A DNA stretch of 64,000 nt from Muribaculaceae bacterium (GCA_017409345.1 JAFQSX010000011.1:62001-126000); one strand, 5' to 3'; shown: positions 42,945 through 52,975, counted from the first letter of the stretch. The notes: generated by a model from the letters alone, not told the origin. Translations and numbers: made by a program.

Positions 42945-45497
42945 TCATTTCTTCATCTTTCCTGTACCATGACATTTGGTGCATTTGCCTGTGCCTTTAC
43001 ATATAGGACATTTAGCTGTACCTTTGCAGTAAGAACATACACGACTACCAAATGCGTCTGTTACTATGCCATCGATACATTCAGGACATTTACCAGTACC
43101 ATGACAGCTTCGTTTATTTAAATTCCAATCCTTTGTAAAGCCACAACTTCCTGTTCCGTTGCAATGATTACAAGTTACCATTCCCGAACTACTTGACGAA
43201 GATGTAGATTTGTGAGTGTGAGAGGTTGATTTCGGTTTATGATTATGTGAGTGAGTTTTTGCTCGTTTTCGTGCTTTGCTTGAGTTAATTATAGTGTTTG
43301 TATAGTCTGCCAATGTTGCGAGTATAGCCATAGATTCTTCCCATTGTTGTTGACGTTCCAAACGAGCTTGCTCGGCAGCGATGCGTTGTTGCTCCTCAAG
43401 CTGACGCTGTTGTTCTTCAAGTTGTCGTTGTCGTTCAGCTTCCTGCTGTTGCAATTCCTTAACCTTTTCTTCTCTTATTGCAGTTAAGTTTTTAGCCATA
43501 TCATTGAGTTTATTGATGTATTCCTCTAATTCATCAATGCCCAATTGCATAAAACTATAGTAACACAATCCTATCAACTTATTGAATTGTTTTGCAAACG
43601 ACTCACCATCTGCTGCCATACCCCATAGGTCATCTTCAAACCTTTTAATATGAGCAAATGTAGCAGATTTCAATAATGGTTGATTATCGGTATATAATGC
43701 TAAATAAGCTACATCGGAATACTTATTTCCCGACCAATCATAATATTTATCATTAAGTATTTTATTCAATAATTCGTCCCAATTATACTCAATCTTAAAC
43801 TCATCATTTTCTACTGCTATTAATAACACTTCAGTAGCTTCAGTGTCACTACTATATAACCTTAATTTATCATTATTATGTATTTCTAATTTTCGTTTAT
43901 CGCAATATGGATATACTATTACGGCATCTTTTGTGATTAATCCTATTTTACCTTTTAAGAATGAAACCCAAAGACTTTTAAGACAATCGGGAATGTTTTT
44001 TCTAACATTCTCAATAGGCTTTATACTATCATATATGCAAGGAATCATCAACCCACTTTCGCTATCAATCATTCCGTAGGCGCCATCCTTCTTTACCATA
44101 GACAATGTATTGTCAATGGGTATTAACTCTGCATTCTTATAAGCATCTTTTTTGTCATTGAGAAGTATAACCGAATCCCCTTTAGGAGGAATATATGCAT
44201 AATAACTTGTTATACTATCCTTTTGCAATAAGAAAAAGCCATCTTTCAATTCGGGTTTTACAATTTTTGAATATTCAGGAGGTAAAATCTCCTTTTTGAG
44301 TTTTGCGTTATAAAGACCTATCAACTTGTCATTTTTCACATTCTTCACTTTGAAGATTTCGGCTGTATCAGCAGGAATAGGGAAGAAGTTCTCAATCTCC
44401 TCTCCATAGAGTGCCGGTATCTCAAACCCATCCTCGGTTACATAACCATATCCCACTCCATTATTATATTGATAATAGATATTCCTTTCAGTTTTAGATA
44501 TAAGTTCACTCTTCACATTGCCTATTTTTATAGTATTGCCATTTCGTATGTCATACCACACTTTTTCTCCATCTTTTTGCAATAGGTATAACTTATTCTT
44601 TATTGAAATAGTCTGAAAAACAGGCTGTCCCCCCTCGGTACTACCTCTTAAACTCGTTTGGCTAATCAATCCACCTCTAATAGTGTAATATCCCGATTGA
44701 TTTTGCACAATATCATTTGAGCTAAATTGGAAAGATTCCTTATCAAATATTGGAGGTACAATAATCTTTCCACCATCAATAATCCCAAATTTCCCATCTT
44801 TTTCAACAATAGGCTCAAATCTTGCCATATCTGAATCATCATAAGTTGTTTTTAGTGGAATATTCCAGAAGCCTACTGACATCATGTCGCGATAAAAGTC
44901 ATAGCACAACATTGTTATATCGGGAATAACTAGATGATATTTTGTGTTTTCAGGGTAAATCTTGTCAAAAACAGGTTCAATAATGCTTTTCTCGTCATAT
45001 ACCTGTCCCCATTTATTGTTTTCATCTGTTACATAGTAGAGTATCGTAGTCGCAGCAGTATTTCCTACATTATCGAAAGCATTATATTTATACTTGCTGT
45101 TGTTAATAATTTCCCCTTGAGAATCATACATTCCGTTATATACACAAGGTACAACCTCCTCGCCAATCAAATTTAAGACGCCAAATTTGCCATCTCTTTC
45201 CACTGTGACAAAATAATCTCTTAGCCTTTTTATGCCCAATGAACTATGATAAATGTGAATGTTGTTTTTGGACGTTGCTTTACTAACACTATAAACATAA
45301 TCAGTCAAAACAAAATCTTCATAACCAGTTTGTTTTACAACTAACGCATATTTCCCCTTTTTCTTTTTCCAATAAAAACTCATTCCGTCCTCTATACGAG
45401 AATATTTATCAATTTTACGCGTTTTCAATTGTGCGTCAATGCTCATAGGCATCAATGCTATTAATGTAACGATGATAAATGTGATAATCTGTTTCAT
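42945..45497 (-). CDS. Exported WG-repeat protein with coiled coil and DnaJ-type zinc-finger tail
   Basis: 850 aa. A signal peptide (MKQIITFIIVTLIALMPMSIDA) is followed by about 600 residues of WG/KWG-type beta repeats (for example RDGKFGVLNLIGEEVVPCVY, KDGKFGIIDGGKIIVPPIFD, KDGAYGMIDSESGLMIPCIY). A Gln/Glu-rich coiled coil (about residues 665-715) is next, then a Ser/His/Lys linker. The last roughly 75 residues are packed with CxxCxGxG motifs (CNHCNGTG, CSYCKGTA, CPICKGTG, CTKCHGTG), as in the DnaJ zinc finger. Such a Cys-rich finger is unusual in an exported protein. Function unknown. Confidence 0.82.
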   Translation of the reverse strand: MKQIITFIIVTLIALMPMSIDAQLKTRKIDKYSRIEDGMSFYWKKKKGKYALVVKQTGYEDFVLTDYVYSVSKATSKNNIHIYHSSLGIKRLRDYFVTVERDGKFGVLNLIGEEVVPCVYNGMYDSQGEIINNSKYKYNAFDNVGNTAATTILYYVTDENNKWGQVYDEKSIIEPVFDKIYPENTKYHLVIPDITMLCYDFYRDMMSVGFWNIPLKTTYDDSDMARFEPIVEKDGKFGIIDGGKIIVPPIFDKESFQFSSNDIVQNQSGYYTIRGGLISQTSLRGSTEGGQPVFQTISIKNKLYLLQKDGEKVWYDIRNGNTIKIGNVKSELISKTERNIYYQYNNGVGYGYVTEDGFEIPALYGEEIENFFPIPADTAEIFKVKNVKNDKLIGLYNAKLKKEILPPEYSKIVKPELKDGFFLLQKDSITSYYAYIPPKGDSVILLNDKKDAYKNAELIPIDNTLSMVKKDGAYGMIDSESGLMIPCIYDSIKPIENVRKNIPDCLKSLWVSFLKGKIGLITKDAVIVYPYCDKRKLEIHNNDKLRLYSSDTEATEVLLIAVENDEFKIEYNWDELLNKILNDKYYDWSGNKYSDVAYLALYTDNQPLLKSATFAHIKRFEDDLWGMAADGESFAKQFNKLIGLCYYSFMQLGIDELEEYINKLNDMAKNLTAIREEKVKELQQQEAERQRQLEEQQRQLEEQQRIAAEQARLERQQQWEESMAILATLADYTNTIINSSKARKRAKTHSHNHKPKSTSHTHKSTSSSSSSGMVTCNHCNGTGSCGFTKDWNLNKRSCHGTGKCPECIDGIVTDAFGSRVCSYCKGTAKCPICKGTGKCTKCHGTGKMKK

Positions 45498-45564
45498 GAC
45501 ATTACTACTTGATAGGTTTCTCTTTGGCTATTATCTATACAAAATTAGCATTCTCATTAACCCC

Positions 45565-45608
45565 AAAAAAGTGGATGTCTTAAAATTATATTTTTTTAAG
45601 ACATCCAC
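45565..45608 (-). terminator. Rho-independent terminator of the alpha/beta hydrolase unit
   Basis: 15-bp stem (GTGGATGTCTTAAAA and its complement, 45571-45608), followed on the minus strand by TTTTTTGGGG. Confidence 0.9.
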
Positions 45609-45648
45609 CTCATTTTCAACCTTTAATAGTATAAAAACTATTATTCAA

Positions 45649-46977
45649 TCATTGCGCATTTATCCACTCCACAATATCGTGTAGCACTTGCTCGGATATT
45701 GTCTTCTCAATGGCTCCATAGTTCATACTTGCTTGGCGAGATGATGAGGGTTGAAATAAGTGATTTAACCCTTCGTATTCTTTGATTTGGGCGTGAGGCA
45801 ACGCTTTTCGCACCGCACCAAGATTTTGAGTCGCTTCTACTTGAAAATCCCACGAGCCGTTCATCGCCAACACCGGGCATTTTACTTGTGGCAAATATCT
45901 CGCCGGGTCGAGTTTTACAAATGCCACATACCACGGACTCACCATCACTTTTATCGTTTGCTCAATCTCTTGCTCGGAGTGATTTCCGGTTGCCGACATT
46001 ATCTTTCTCAAGTCGGCAGCCAACTGAGTCGAATCTGTTGAAGCATCAATCGTTTCAAAAATATTTTTCACATCGGTCGCTTGACTTTCCGAGAGAGGCA
46101 TTCCCGCCATCTCCGAAACAAGATGATTTTGTTTAATCAATATATCTTTACCCTTCACATAAGGACCGGCAAGAGTTATTATAAAATCCACTTCGTCGGG
46201 GTGTGTTGCCGCATTTATCACGGCGATTAACCCACCTTCGCTATGTCCTATTATGCCTATATGTGTTGTGTCTATATCATTTCGCGATTTTAGATAATCT
46301 ACCGCAGCCATTGCATCGGTAGCCAAATCTAGAGTAGTGGCATCGTCCTTACCTTTTGACGAGCCTCCCACCCCGCGATCGTCATATCGCAACACGGCTA
46401 TACCATGGCGAGTGAGATAATCGGCAATCACGGCAAATGGTTTATGCCCGAATAGTTCCTCATCACGATTTTGGGCTCCACTACCACTCACAAGCACAAC
46501 GGCTTTATACCGGCTTCCTATAATCGGTTTGGTAAATGTGCCGGCAAGTGTAATGTCACCATTATTAAATGTCACCTCTTGCGAATGATACACAAAAGGC
46601 GGTTGTGGCTCTTGAGGACGATTTAGTCGGGAAGCCTCCTTTGTGGTGCGAGTAAGCAAAATGGGAATTGCTATTCCTTGTATGAAAGTGCCATAGATAC
46701 TCTTGTCATCTTGAGCTATCACCCCCTTAAATATTGCCTGCAATGCCGGCATATCGATTAAGATTGTATCACCTTTTACCACCACCTCTCCACATAGGAT
46801 ATCAAATGCACCTTGTTGTGGAGAATCGAGTGTAGCACTCCAGGTGCTATCGTTTGATATATGGAACACAATAGGAAGATTTGCAACAGTTCCTTTCCAA
46901 TATCCCACAAAATCAGCGGCATACGAAATAACGCCACATAATATCAATAGCACAAACAGCAATCCTCTATTTTTCAT
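45649..46977 (-). CDS. Exported alpha/beta hydrolase
   Basis: 442 aa. A signal peptide (MKNRGLLFVLLILCGVISYA) precedes a beta-rich N-terminal domain (about 22-135, DFVGYWKGTVANLPIVFHI). The alpha/beta hydrolase fold follows, with the nucleophile elbow GHSEGG, an Asp in MNGSWDFQVEATQN and the His in EGLNHLF. RYDDRGVGGSSKGKDD is typical of this exported Bacteroidetes esterase/peptidase-like group. Substrate unknown. Its start overlaps the end of the membrane-protein gene by 11 bp, placing it in an operon with xseA-xseB. Confidence 0.88.
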   Translation of the reverse strand: MKNRGLLFVLLILCGVISYAADFVGYWKGTVANLPIVFHISNDSTWSATLDSPQQGAFDILCGEVVVKGDTILIDMPALQAIFKGVIAQDDKSIYGTFIQGIAIPILLTRTTKEASRLNRPQEPQPPFVYHSQEVTFNNGDITLAGTFTKPIIGSRYKAVVLVSGSGAQNRDEELFGHKPFAVIADYLTRHGIAVLRYDDRGVGGSSKGKDDATTLDLATDAMAAVDYLKSRNDIDTTHIGIIGHSEGGLIAVINAATHPDEVDFIITLAGPYVKGKDILIKQNHLVSEMAGMPLSESQATDVKNIFETIDASTDSTQLAADLRKIMSATGNHSEQEIEQTIKVMVSPWYVAFVKLDPARYLPQVKCPVLAMNGSWDFQVEATQNLGAVRKALPHAQIKEYEGLNHLFQPSSSRQASMNYGAIEKTISEQVLHDIVEWINAQ

Positions 46978-47539
46978 AATTCATCAATTTAAAAAATTCT
47001 TTATTTGCCCATCGCACAGCAAGATATGACGAAAGCATGGGGTATATCAATGTAGCAATTGAAAATAATCCAATAATAGTTTCATTTCCAGCAAACAATA
47101 CTACTAATGAAAGAAGAACATAATATACAATGTGTGTAGTTTTTTGATACAAATCAATATTGGTGTATGCAATAAAACCTATAACTCCATAATATATAGC
47201 ACCAACAACAAAAATTATTATATAATATTCTAATATTGATATTAATAAAGGCATTAATACAAATCCTAGTAATCCTATAGAATATATTACTAATTTAATT
47301 TTCGCTTTGCTTGTTAGATAATTATTAATTTTACATATCCCAATTATAATAAAAGAATCAATCAACAATGTTAGCAATGTCAATGATACTATATTTACTA
47401 TATCTATATTATTAGGGAACATTAATACAACTCCAAACATTACAAACAGATATATCATCGGAATAAATCCAAAAAATATCATAAAATTGCGCGTGCGACG
47501 TATATCTTTCAACGCCACATCAAGTTCTTGAGGAGTCAT
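46967..47539 (-). CDS. Multi-pass membrane protein of unknown function
   Basis: 190 aa with about five to six hydrophobic segments, including MIFFGFIPMIYLFVMFGVVL, IVSLTLLTLLIDSFIIIGI, LVIYSIGLLGFVLMPLLISI and VYYVLLSLVVLFAG. The short N-terminal cytoplasmic helix reads MTPQELDVALKDIRRTRN. No family motif was recognised. It lies 6 bp after xseB and overlaps the hydrolase start. Confidence 0.7.
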   Translation of the reverse strand: MTPQELDVALKDIRRTRNFMIFFGFIPMIYLFVMFGVVLMFPNNIDIVNIVSLTLLTLLIDSFIIIGICKINNYLTSKAKIKLVIYSIGLLGFVLMPLLISILEYYIIIFVVGAIYYGVIGFIAYTNIDLYQKTTHIVYYVLLSLVVLFAGNETIIGLFSIATLIYPMLSSYLAVRWANKEFFKLMNYEK

Positions 47540-47545
47540 GATGAT

Positions 47546-47767
47546 TTATTTTTCTAATTGAGAGAGGATTGAGCGTAATTGTTCATCGGTAGTAGTGAGC
47601 CGTGAACGGCACTCGGTGAGCAATTCGGTTGCACGGCGAGTATAATCGGTCAATCTATCAATATCGCATTTATCACCTTGCATCATTTGCAATATCGTTT
47701 CTAATTCGCTTACCGCTTCGGTATAAGTCAATTCCTTTACCGGTTTAAAATTCATTTCGTTTGACAT
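47546..47767 (-). CDS. xseB: Exodeoxyribonuclease VII small subunit
   Basis: 73-aa helical protein; LTYTEAVSELETILQMMQGD and TRRATELLTECRSRLTTTDE match the XseB pattern. It lies 12 bp after xseA, its partner subunit. Confidence 0.92.
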   Translation of the reverse strand: MSNEMNFKPVKELTYTEAVSELETILQMMQGDKCDIDRLTDYTRRATELLTECRSRLTTTDEQLRSILSQLEK

Positions 47768-47779
47768 ATCTATTCGTTT

Positions 47780-49078
47780 TTACTTTTTCACTGATAAAAT
47801 TGTGCCGTTGGCAAGAGTTGTTTCTATTTCAGTTCCCGATGGGATTTGCGATGCATCGGTTATGGCTTTACCTCCCACCCGAGTGATTGAATATCCACGT
47901 CGCAAAGTCGCCTCGGGAGAGAGCGCATTTAGCATATCCTGAAGTGAATTAAGTCTATCACCTCGACGACGAAGCACTACATCTGTTGCCGATGCGATTG
48001 ATTTCATTGTGTGGTCGAGTCGGGCTAGTTCGGGAGAAATTCGTCGTGCGCCTATCTGTGCAAGCGACATCATATTACTACGCAATCGAGCATTTTCACG
48101 TTCAACGGCAGTCAAAGGGGCTGTTGGCAATAACGCTTCGTAATACGATAGTTGTTCTTTGCTTCCGGCAATGCGATCGCTAACTTTCTGCAATATTGCA
48201 TTTCCCATTGAGCGCAAATATTCCAACGCATCATTCCCTCGATTTATCAACCATTCAGCAGCAGCCGTTGGTGTTTTCACCCGCATATTGGCCACGTAAT
48301 CGAGCACTGTAATGTCTCGTTCATGTCCTATCCCTATTATTATAGGCAACGGAAATTGAGCAACATTTAGTGCCAGCTCATAATCTTCAAATGCAACAAG
48401 ATCGCTTGTTGCACCTCCTCCTCGAATTATTACCACACAATCCCATTCATCTTGTTGCAATGCAATTTCATTTAGAGCCGCAATAATAGTTGTTGGGGTG
48501 CGTTCTCCTTGCATCACAGCCTCAAAAAGATGTGTTTTGAAATTTAAACGCGAAGAGTTATTATATAGTTGATTTATAAAATCGCCATATCCGGCAGCGC
48601 CACGAGCCGAGACTATCGCAATACGCAATGGCACTTCTACCCATTCGAGTTGTCGATTTAATTCAAGCACTCCTTCTTTTTGCAATCGTTCTAATATCTC
48701 GCGACGACGACGGAGCAAATCTCCCATCGTATATTCAGGATTTATCGCCGAAATCACAAGTGACATTCCATATACAGGATGCATTGTGGCCGATGCTCTC
48801 ACCATCACCTTCAACCCCGAGGCGAAACGCTGACCCGTAGCAGCAAGGAACTCGGTAGCAATGCGTGAATATACATTTGCCCATATCACTCCTCGCGCTT
48901 TGGCGAGAGTGGCTCCGGTATCGGGATGTTTTTGCAACAACTCCATATAGCAGTGCCCACCTCTAGCCGACACATCGCTCAACTCTGCCGTAATCCACAC
49001 ATTCTGGGTTTCGGGCACAGTCATCAACGAAGCGATGCGCTGATTGAGTTGCAACAATGTGAGTGATTGTTCGTTCAT
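47780..49078 (-). CDS. xseA: Exodeoxyribonuclease VII large subunit
   Basis: 432-aa catalytic subunit of ExoVII, which degrades single-stranded DNA. An N-terminal OB-fold (VWITAELSDVSARGGHCYME) is followed by the catalytic core with IAIVSARGAAGYGDF, IIRGGGATSDLVAFEDYEL and GHERDITVLDYVANMRVKTP. The C-terminal coiled coil ends with LRRGYSITRVGGKAI. It leads an operon with xseB, the membrane protein and the hydrolase. Confidence 0.97.
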   Translation of the reverse strand: MNEQSLTLLQLNQRIASLMTVPETQNVWITAELSDVSARGGHCYMELLQKHPDTGATLAKARGVIWANVYSRIATEFLAATGQRFASGLKVMVRASATMHPVYGMSLVISAINPEYTMGDLLRRRREILERLQKEGVLELNRQLEWVEVPLRIAIVSARGAAGYGDFINQLYNNSSRLNFKTHLFEAVMQGERTPTTIIAALNEIALQQDEWDCVVIIRGGGATSDLVAFEDYELALNVAQFPLPIIIGIGHERDITVLDYVANMRVKTPTAAAEWLINRGNDALEYLRSMGNAILQKVSDRIAGSKEQLSYYEALLPTAPLTAVERENARLRSNMMSLAQIGARRISPELARLDHTMKSIASATDVVLRRRGDRLNSLQDMLNALSPEATLRRGYSITRVGGKAITDASQIPSGTEIETTLANGTILSVKK

Positions 49079-49102
49079 AGTCTAAAGGTTTTTATTACGG
49101 AT

Positions 49103-49738
49103 TTATTGTTTCTTAAATTTCTTTCCTATCCATTTATACGTAAGTTGTGGACGAATCCATTTTGACACCTTTTGCCATGTATTATTGTCGTAATATTCTC
49201 TCAATCTATTGGTTATTGTCATCACACCACTATCTACATCAAAATTATAACTTGCAACAATAAAGGGCACTATATTCTCTACATCTTCTCGGCATTTTAC
49301 ACCTTCATCGGTGAGCCAATCCGATAAACGTGGCTCGGTAAAATATTTTTCAGTCGATAGTGCTTGCCACTCAAAGTCATAAAAAGCAATTTCACTATCG
49401 GGCATTGGAATTGAATGCGTAGAAATGAGAACAATGATATCATAAACAGGTATTGACAATTGATAGTGCAACACATCTGATGCCTTGATTTCAATACACA
49501 TACTATCACTACATGTCACAATGCAAGAATCATCAAACACACTTAATGATGGACGATTATGTTCACTTTCGTAATAATCTATCATATCAAGACGAGTGTT
49601 TTCATCTATCATTGGAAAAACATCATCAGGCGCCTCTATAAATAGATGTTTGGCTGCGACCGGTCTTCTTGACTCCTTTGCCACAAGTGAAAGACTCGCC
49701 ACACAAACACACATTATAATCAATAATATTCTTTTCAT
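49103..49738 (-). CDS. DUF3256-family exported protein
   Basis: 211 aa with a signal peptide (MKRILLIIMCVCVASLSLVA). The segment FIEAPDDVFPMIDENTRLDM and the following YYES, then VLHYQLSIPVYDIIVLIST and DSEIAFYDFEWQ, match the Bacteroidales DUF3256 pattern as I remember it. Function unknown; probably periplasmic or outer-membrane associated. It lies 24 bp upstream of xseA. Confidence 0.78.
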   Translation of the reverse strand: MKRILLIIMCVCVASLSLVAKESRRPVAAKHLFIEAPDDVFPMIDENTRLDMIDYYESEHNRPSLSVFDDSCIVTCSDSMCIEIKASDVLHYQLSIPVYDIIVLISTHSIPMPDSEIAFYDFEWQALSTEKYFTEPRLSDWLTDEGVKCREDVENIVPFIVASYNFDVDSGVMTITNRLREYYDNNTWQKVSKWIRPQLTYKWIGKKFKKQ

Positions 49739-49766
49739 ATTAATGATAACACTTTAGAATGAAATT

Positions 49767-51554
49767 CTATTTTTTGCGATGTGAAAGTTTTTTACCTCCA
49801 CGACCTTTGCGTTTAAATTGTTCAAAATTATCACCATTATCAACATCATCGCCTGCTGCTTTCTTTCGATTGCGACGAGCCGATGCTCGAGCATAATCGC
49901 GCTCGGGGTCAGCGATTTCGGTAAACACTCGTTTTCCAAGGAAATCGCTACCTTTGAGTGATGCAACCACACGCTTCGCATCCCCTTTCTTTACATCAAA
50001 TAGCGAATATCCGGGCAAGAGGTCGATACGCCCCACCTCAACACGCGCTCCCGGCACCCATTTATTGATAATTTCAATCAGATTGCCGGCATAAAATCCA
50101 TCAGCCTTACCTAAATTTATATACACACGTGCCATGCCCTTTTCGGCCGTACGATGATCCTTTTCCTTGTCATTGCGAGGTTTATTTTCACCTTTTTCTT
50201 TTCTCTCTTTTTTAGGTTTCTTTTCATCTACAACCTCTATTACCGGGGCATTTTTATAATATTCGAGTAATCGATTGAATTCCAATGAAAGCACTCGTTT
50301 CAACAAATCTTCGCCCGAAAGCCATCCTAATTTGCGACTTACTCCGGTAAAATATTTATCTATCTGTTCATCATTTACCTCCACATGTTCCAATCGATGT
50401 GCAAGATTATAAAGTTGTTTCTCTATGATATGCTCAGCCGATGGCACCTCTTTTCGCTCAAACTTTTTACCGATAATCTTCTCTATATCACGAATCTTTC
50501 CTTTTTCACGCGAATGTACGATTGATACTGACACACCTGTTTTTCCGGCACGACCGGTACGTCCCGAACGATGCGTATATACTGCCGTATCATCGGGCAA
50601 GCCGTAGTTTATCACATGAGTGAGGTCATCGACATCAAGCCCGCGCGCCGCTACATCTGTTGCCACAAGTATAGAAATCACACGATCGCGAAACTTCTTC
50701 ATTGTCAAGTCGCGTTGTTGTTGCGACAAATCGCCATGAAGAGCATCGGCATTATATCCATCCTGAATGAGTTTATCGGCAATCTCTTGAGTATCGCGAC
50801 GTGTGCGACAAAATATTATGGCATATATGCTGGGATTATTGTCGGCAATGCGCTTAAGCGCGAGATATTTGTCGCGAGCATGCACCATATAATATATATG
50901 ATTCACATTGGCCGCACCCTCATTGCGTTGCCCCACAACAAACTCCACCGGATTGTGCATATATGTTTTGGCGATTTTATCAATTTCGGGAGGCATCGTT
51001 GCCGAGAACATCAACATTTTACGTTGCTCAGGCACATGTGATAACACCTCATTAATCGAATCAAGAAATCCCATATTAAGCATTTCATCGGCTTCATCAA
51101 GAATCATAGTGTGTACATTTTCCAAATGTGCCACACCTCGTTTTATCAAATCAAGCAAACGACCGGGAGTCGCCACAATCACTTGTACACCCTTACGCAA
51201 CGAGCGTATCTGACTTTCTATACTTGAACCTCCATATACGGGCAACACTTCTACTTCAGGCAGATACTTTGAAAAATCGGCAAGATCGCCGGCTATTTGT
51301 AAACATAACTCACGAGTAGGCGAAAGGATTACTGCTTGTGGTTCTCGCAATGATGCATCAATGCGTTGTAACATAGGCAAACCAAACGCTGCAGTTTTAC
51401 CTGTTCCCGTTTGAGCCAATGCCACTACATCATTATCTTCTTTCAATAAGTGAGGAATCACTTTTGCCTGCACAGGCATGGGCATTTCAAAGCCCATTTC
51501 ACTAATAGCAAGCAACAGTTCATCGCTCACTCCAAGTTCTTCAAATGTTTTCAT
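49767..51554 (-). CDS. DEAD-box RNA helicase (DeaD/CsdA/DbpA-like)
   Basis: 595-aa ATP-dependent RNA helicase for ribosome assembly and mRNA turnover. The Q-motif begins almost at residue 1 (FEELGVSDELLLAI). AQTGTGKTAAFGLP (motif I), PTRELCLQ (Ia), DEAD (II), SAT (III) and HRSGRTGRAGK (VI) follow. A C-terminal DbpA-type RNA-binding domain (ARVYINLGKADGFYAGNLIE to about residue 530) comes next, then a basic Arg/Lys/Gly tail. The -7 box ends only 4 bases from the ATG, so a leaderless mRNA is likely. Confidence 0.96.
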   Translation of the reverse strand: MKTFEELGVSDELLLAISEMGFEMPMPVQAKVIPHLLKEDNDVVALAQTGTGKTAAFGLPMLQRIDASLREPQAVILSPTRELCLQIAGDLADFSKYLPEVEVLPVYGGSSIESQIRSLRKGVQVIVATPGRLLDLIKRGVAHLENVHTMILDEADEMLNMGFLDSINEVLSHVPEQRKMLMFSATMPPEIDKIAKTYMHNPVEFVVGQRNEGAANVNHIYYMVHARDKYLALKRIADNNPSIYAIIFCRTRRDTQEIADKLIQDGYNADALHGDLSQQQRDLTMKKFRDRVISILVATDVAARGLDVDDLTHVINYGLPDDTAVYTHRSGRTGRAGKTGVSVSIVHSREKGKIRDIEKIIGKKFERKEVPSAEHIIEKQLYNLAHRLEHVEVNDEQIDKYFTGVSRKLGWLSGEDLLKRVLSLEFNRLLEYYKNAPVIEVVDEKKPKKERKEKGENKPRNDKEKDHRTAEKGMARVYINLGKADGFYAGNLIEIINKWVPGARVEVGRIDLLPGYSLFDVKKGDAKRVVASLKGSDFLGKRVFTEIADPERDYARASARRNRKKAAGDDVDNGDNFEQFKRKGRGGKKLSHRKK

Positions 51555-51558
51555 TCTA

Positions 51559-51566
51559 CAAAGATA
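51559..51566 (-). promoter_or_regulatory. -7 box of the DEAD-box helicase gene
   Basis: TATCTTTG on the minus strand directly before the start codon. TTTG candidates lie upstream (51584-51581), with 14-base spacing. Transcription would begin at or within a few bases of the ATG. Confidence 0.6.
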
Positions 51567-51612
51567 ACACTTTCAATCCACAAATTGCATAAAATTAGTC
51601 CAAACAAAGCCA

Positions 51613-52944
51613 CTACTCTTCATATTCTCGGAAGGGCAACCCCTTTTGCAATAATGAATTATAGAACTCAATTTTCTTGACTCCCAATTCATCAATTTTA
51701 TCATACATATCTGGCTTTGACTTTGATTTGGCATCTAATGCGTTGAGATATTCCGTATAGCTCATTTCAAATGTTGAAACTATTATACTTTCTATCGTTT
51801 CATCAGTGGCCGATGCAATATATTTATTCTTTATCTCTAGTGCTTTAATGGTATAATTTTTTAATATTTGATAAGCAAAACCCATATATGGTGTCTTTTC
51901 AATTGAATCAGATGCCAATTGATAACAACCATTCAGTTGCGTCTTCATTTCATTCACTGCCAAATTTTTCGTTTCTTCCCATTGTTGGCGTTCGGCCTCG
52001 GTTTTGGCTTGAACATCACGAATTGAGTCAAATTGTTGCTGCGCAATAGTGGCTTCTTGTTTTGCTTCGGCGGCATCTTTTTGAGCCTTGACTATCTCAT
52101 CACGCGCTATTGATAGAGAGTCGAGCAACTCTCGTTGCGCGGCATTATCGACCTTCCCATCATTTACAAAAAACATCATCACAGCCACAATCCCCACCAT
52201 TATAGCTATTATAATCAAATATACAGGATGGCTACTTTTGTTCCAACTACGAATTAATTGATCCACATTATCCCATCTGTCATCGGGGTTTTCTCGCAGG
52301 CATTTACTTGAATAAGATCTATAATTATAGGGAAAAATCAGCTCCATCAACTTCCCTATCGAATAAATGTCGCTTCGCGCATCTAAATCGTCTTTCTGCG
52401 CCAACAATTCAGGCGAGGCATATTCACGAGTGCCACCCATATTTTTGGTGAGATAATAAGCATCGGTGTTGCTCAATCCAAAGTCGAGCAATTTCACATC
52501 ATCATTCGACCGGGTTATGAGAATATTATCGGGTTTCAGATCATTATGGATTATTCCATTTTTGTGGATATATGCCACAGCCTCCATTAACTGATAGAAT
52601 ACTCGTCGGCGAGTGTCAATTGTGGGTTTCTCAGCCAAAAAATCGCTAAGGTTTCGTCCTTGAATATATTCCATCACAATACCCGGACCGACAGGGGTAT
52701 TTTCCTCATAAGTATAGTAGTGTGGCAAATGATAATGATTGAGTGTTATCGACAACTCATATTCACGTTTCAACATTGCAAGTTGCATTGCCGAATTGTC
52801 TTTTGTTGTCTTTATCGCGAAGTATTTGCCTGCCTTACTTGCTCTATACATCCTTGACATTGCGCCCTCACGGATCAGCACAACGTCTGAATATGAACTA
52901 TTTAAGTCTAATCCAATACCTACCGGACGAAATGTTTCACTCAT
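51613..52944 (-). CDS. Transmembrane Ser/Thr protein kinase with coiled-coil sensor region
   Basis: 443-aa Hanks-type kinase. The ATP lysine is in YFAIKTTKD, the catalytic loop is IHNDLKPDNIL (Asn replaces the usual Arg of HRD), and DFGLS and GGTREYASPE form the activation/APE region. A transmembrane helix (about 243-262, VYLIIIAIMVGIVAVMMFFV) leads to a roughly 180-residue outer region. That region has an Ala/Gln/Glu coiled coil (DEIVKAQKDAAEAKQEATIA) and a helical C-terminus. The glycine-rich loop is degenerate (LIREGAMSRMYRA). It is divergent from a conserved unknown gene with interleaved promoters. Confidence 0.93.
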   Translation of the reverse strand: MSETFRPVGIGLDLNSSYSDVVLIREGAMSRMYRASKAGKYFAIKTTKDNSAMQLAMLKREYELSITLNHYHLPHYYTYEENTPVGPGIVMEYIQGRNLSDFLAEKPTIDTRRRVFYQLMEAVAYIHKNGIIHNDLKPDNILITRSNDDVKLLDFGLSNTDAYYLTKNMGGTREYASPELLAQKDDLDARSDIYSIGKLMELIFPYNYRSYSSKCLRENPDDRWDNVDQLIRSWNKSSHPVYLIIIAIMVGIVAVMMFFVNDGKVDNAAQRELLDSLSIARDEIVKAQKDAAEAKQEATIAQQQFDSIRDVQAKTEAERQQWEETKNLAVNEMKTQLNGCYQLASDSIEKTPYMGFAYQILKNYTIKALEIKNKYIASATDETIESIIVSTFEMSYTEYLNALDAKSKSKPDMYDKIDELGVKKIEFYNSLLQKGLPFREYEE

Positions 52945-52975
52945 TGCAACATCTAATTTTAAGTGTTTTTATGGT

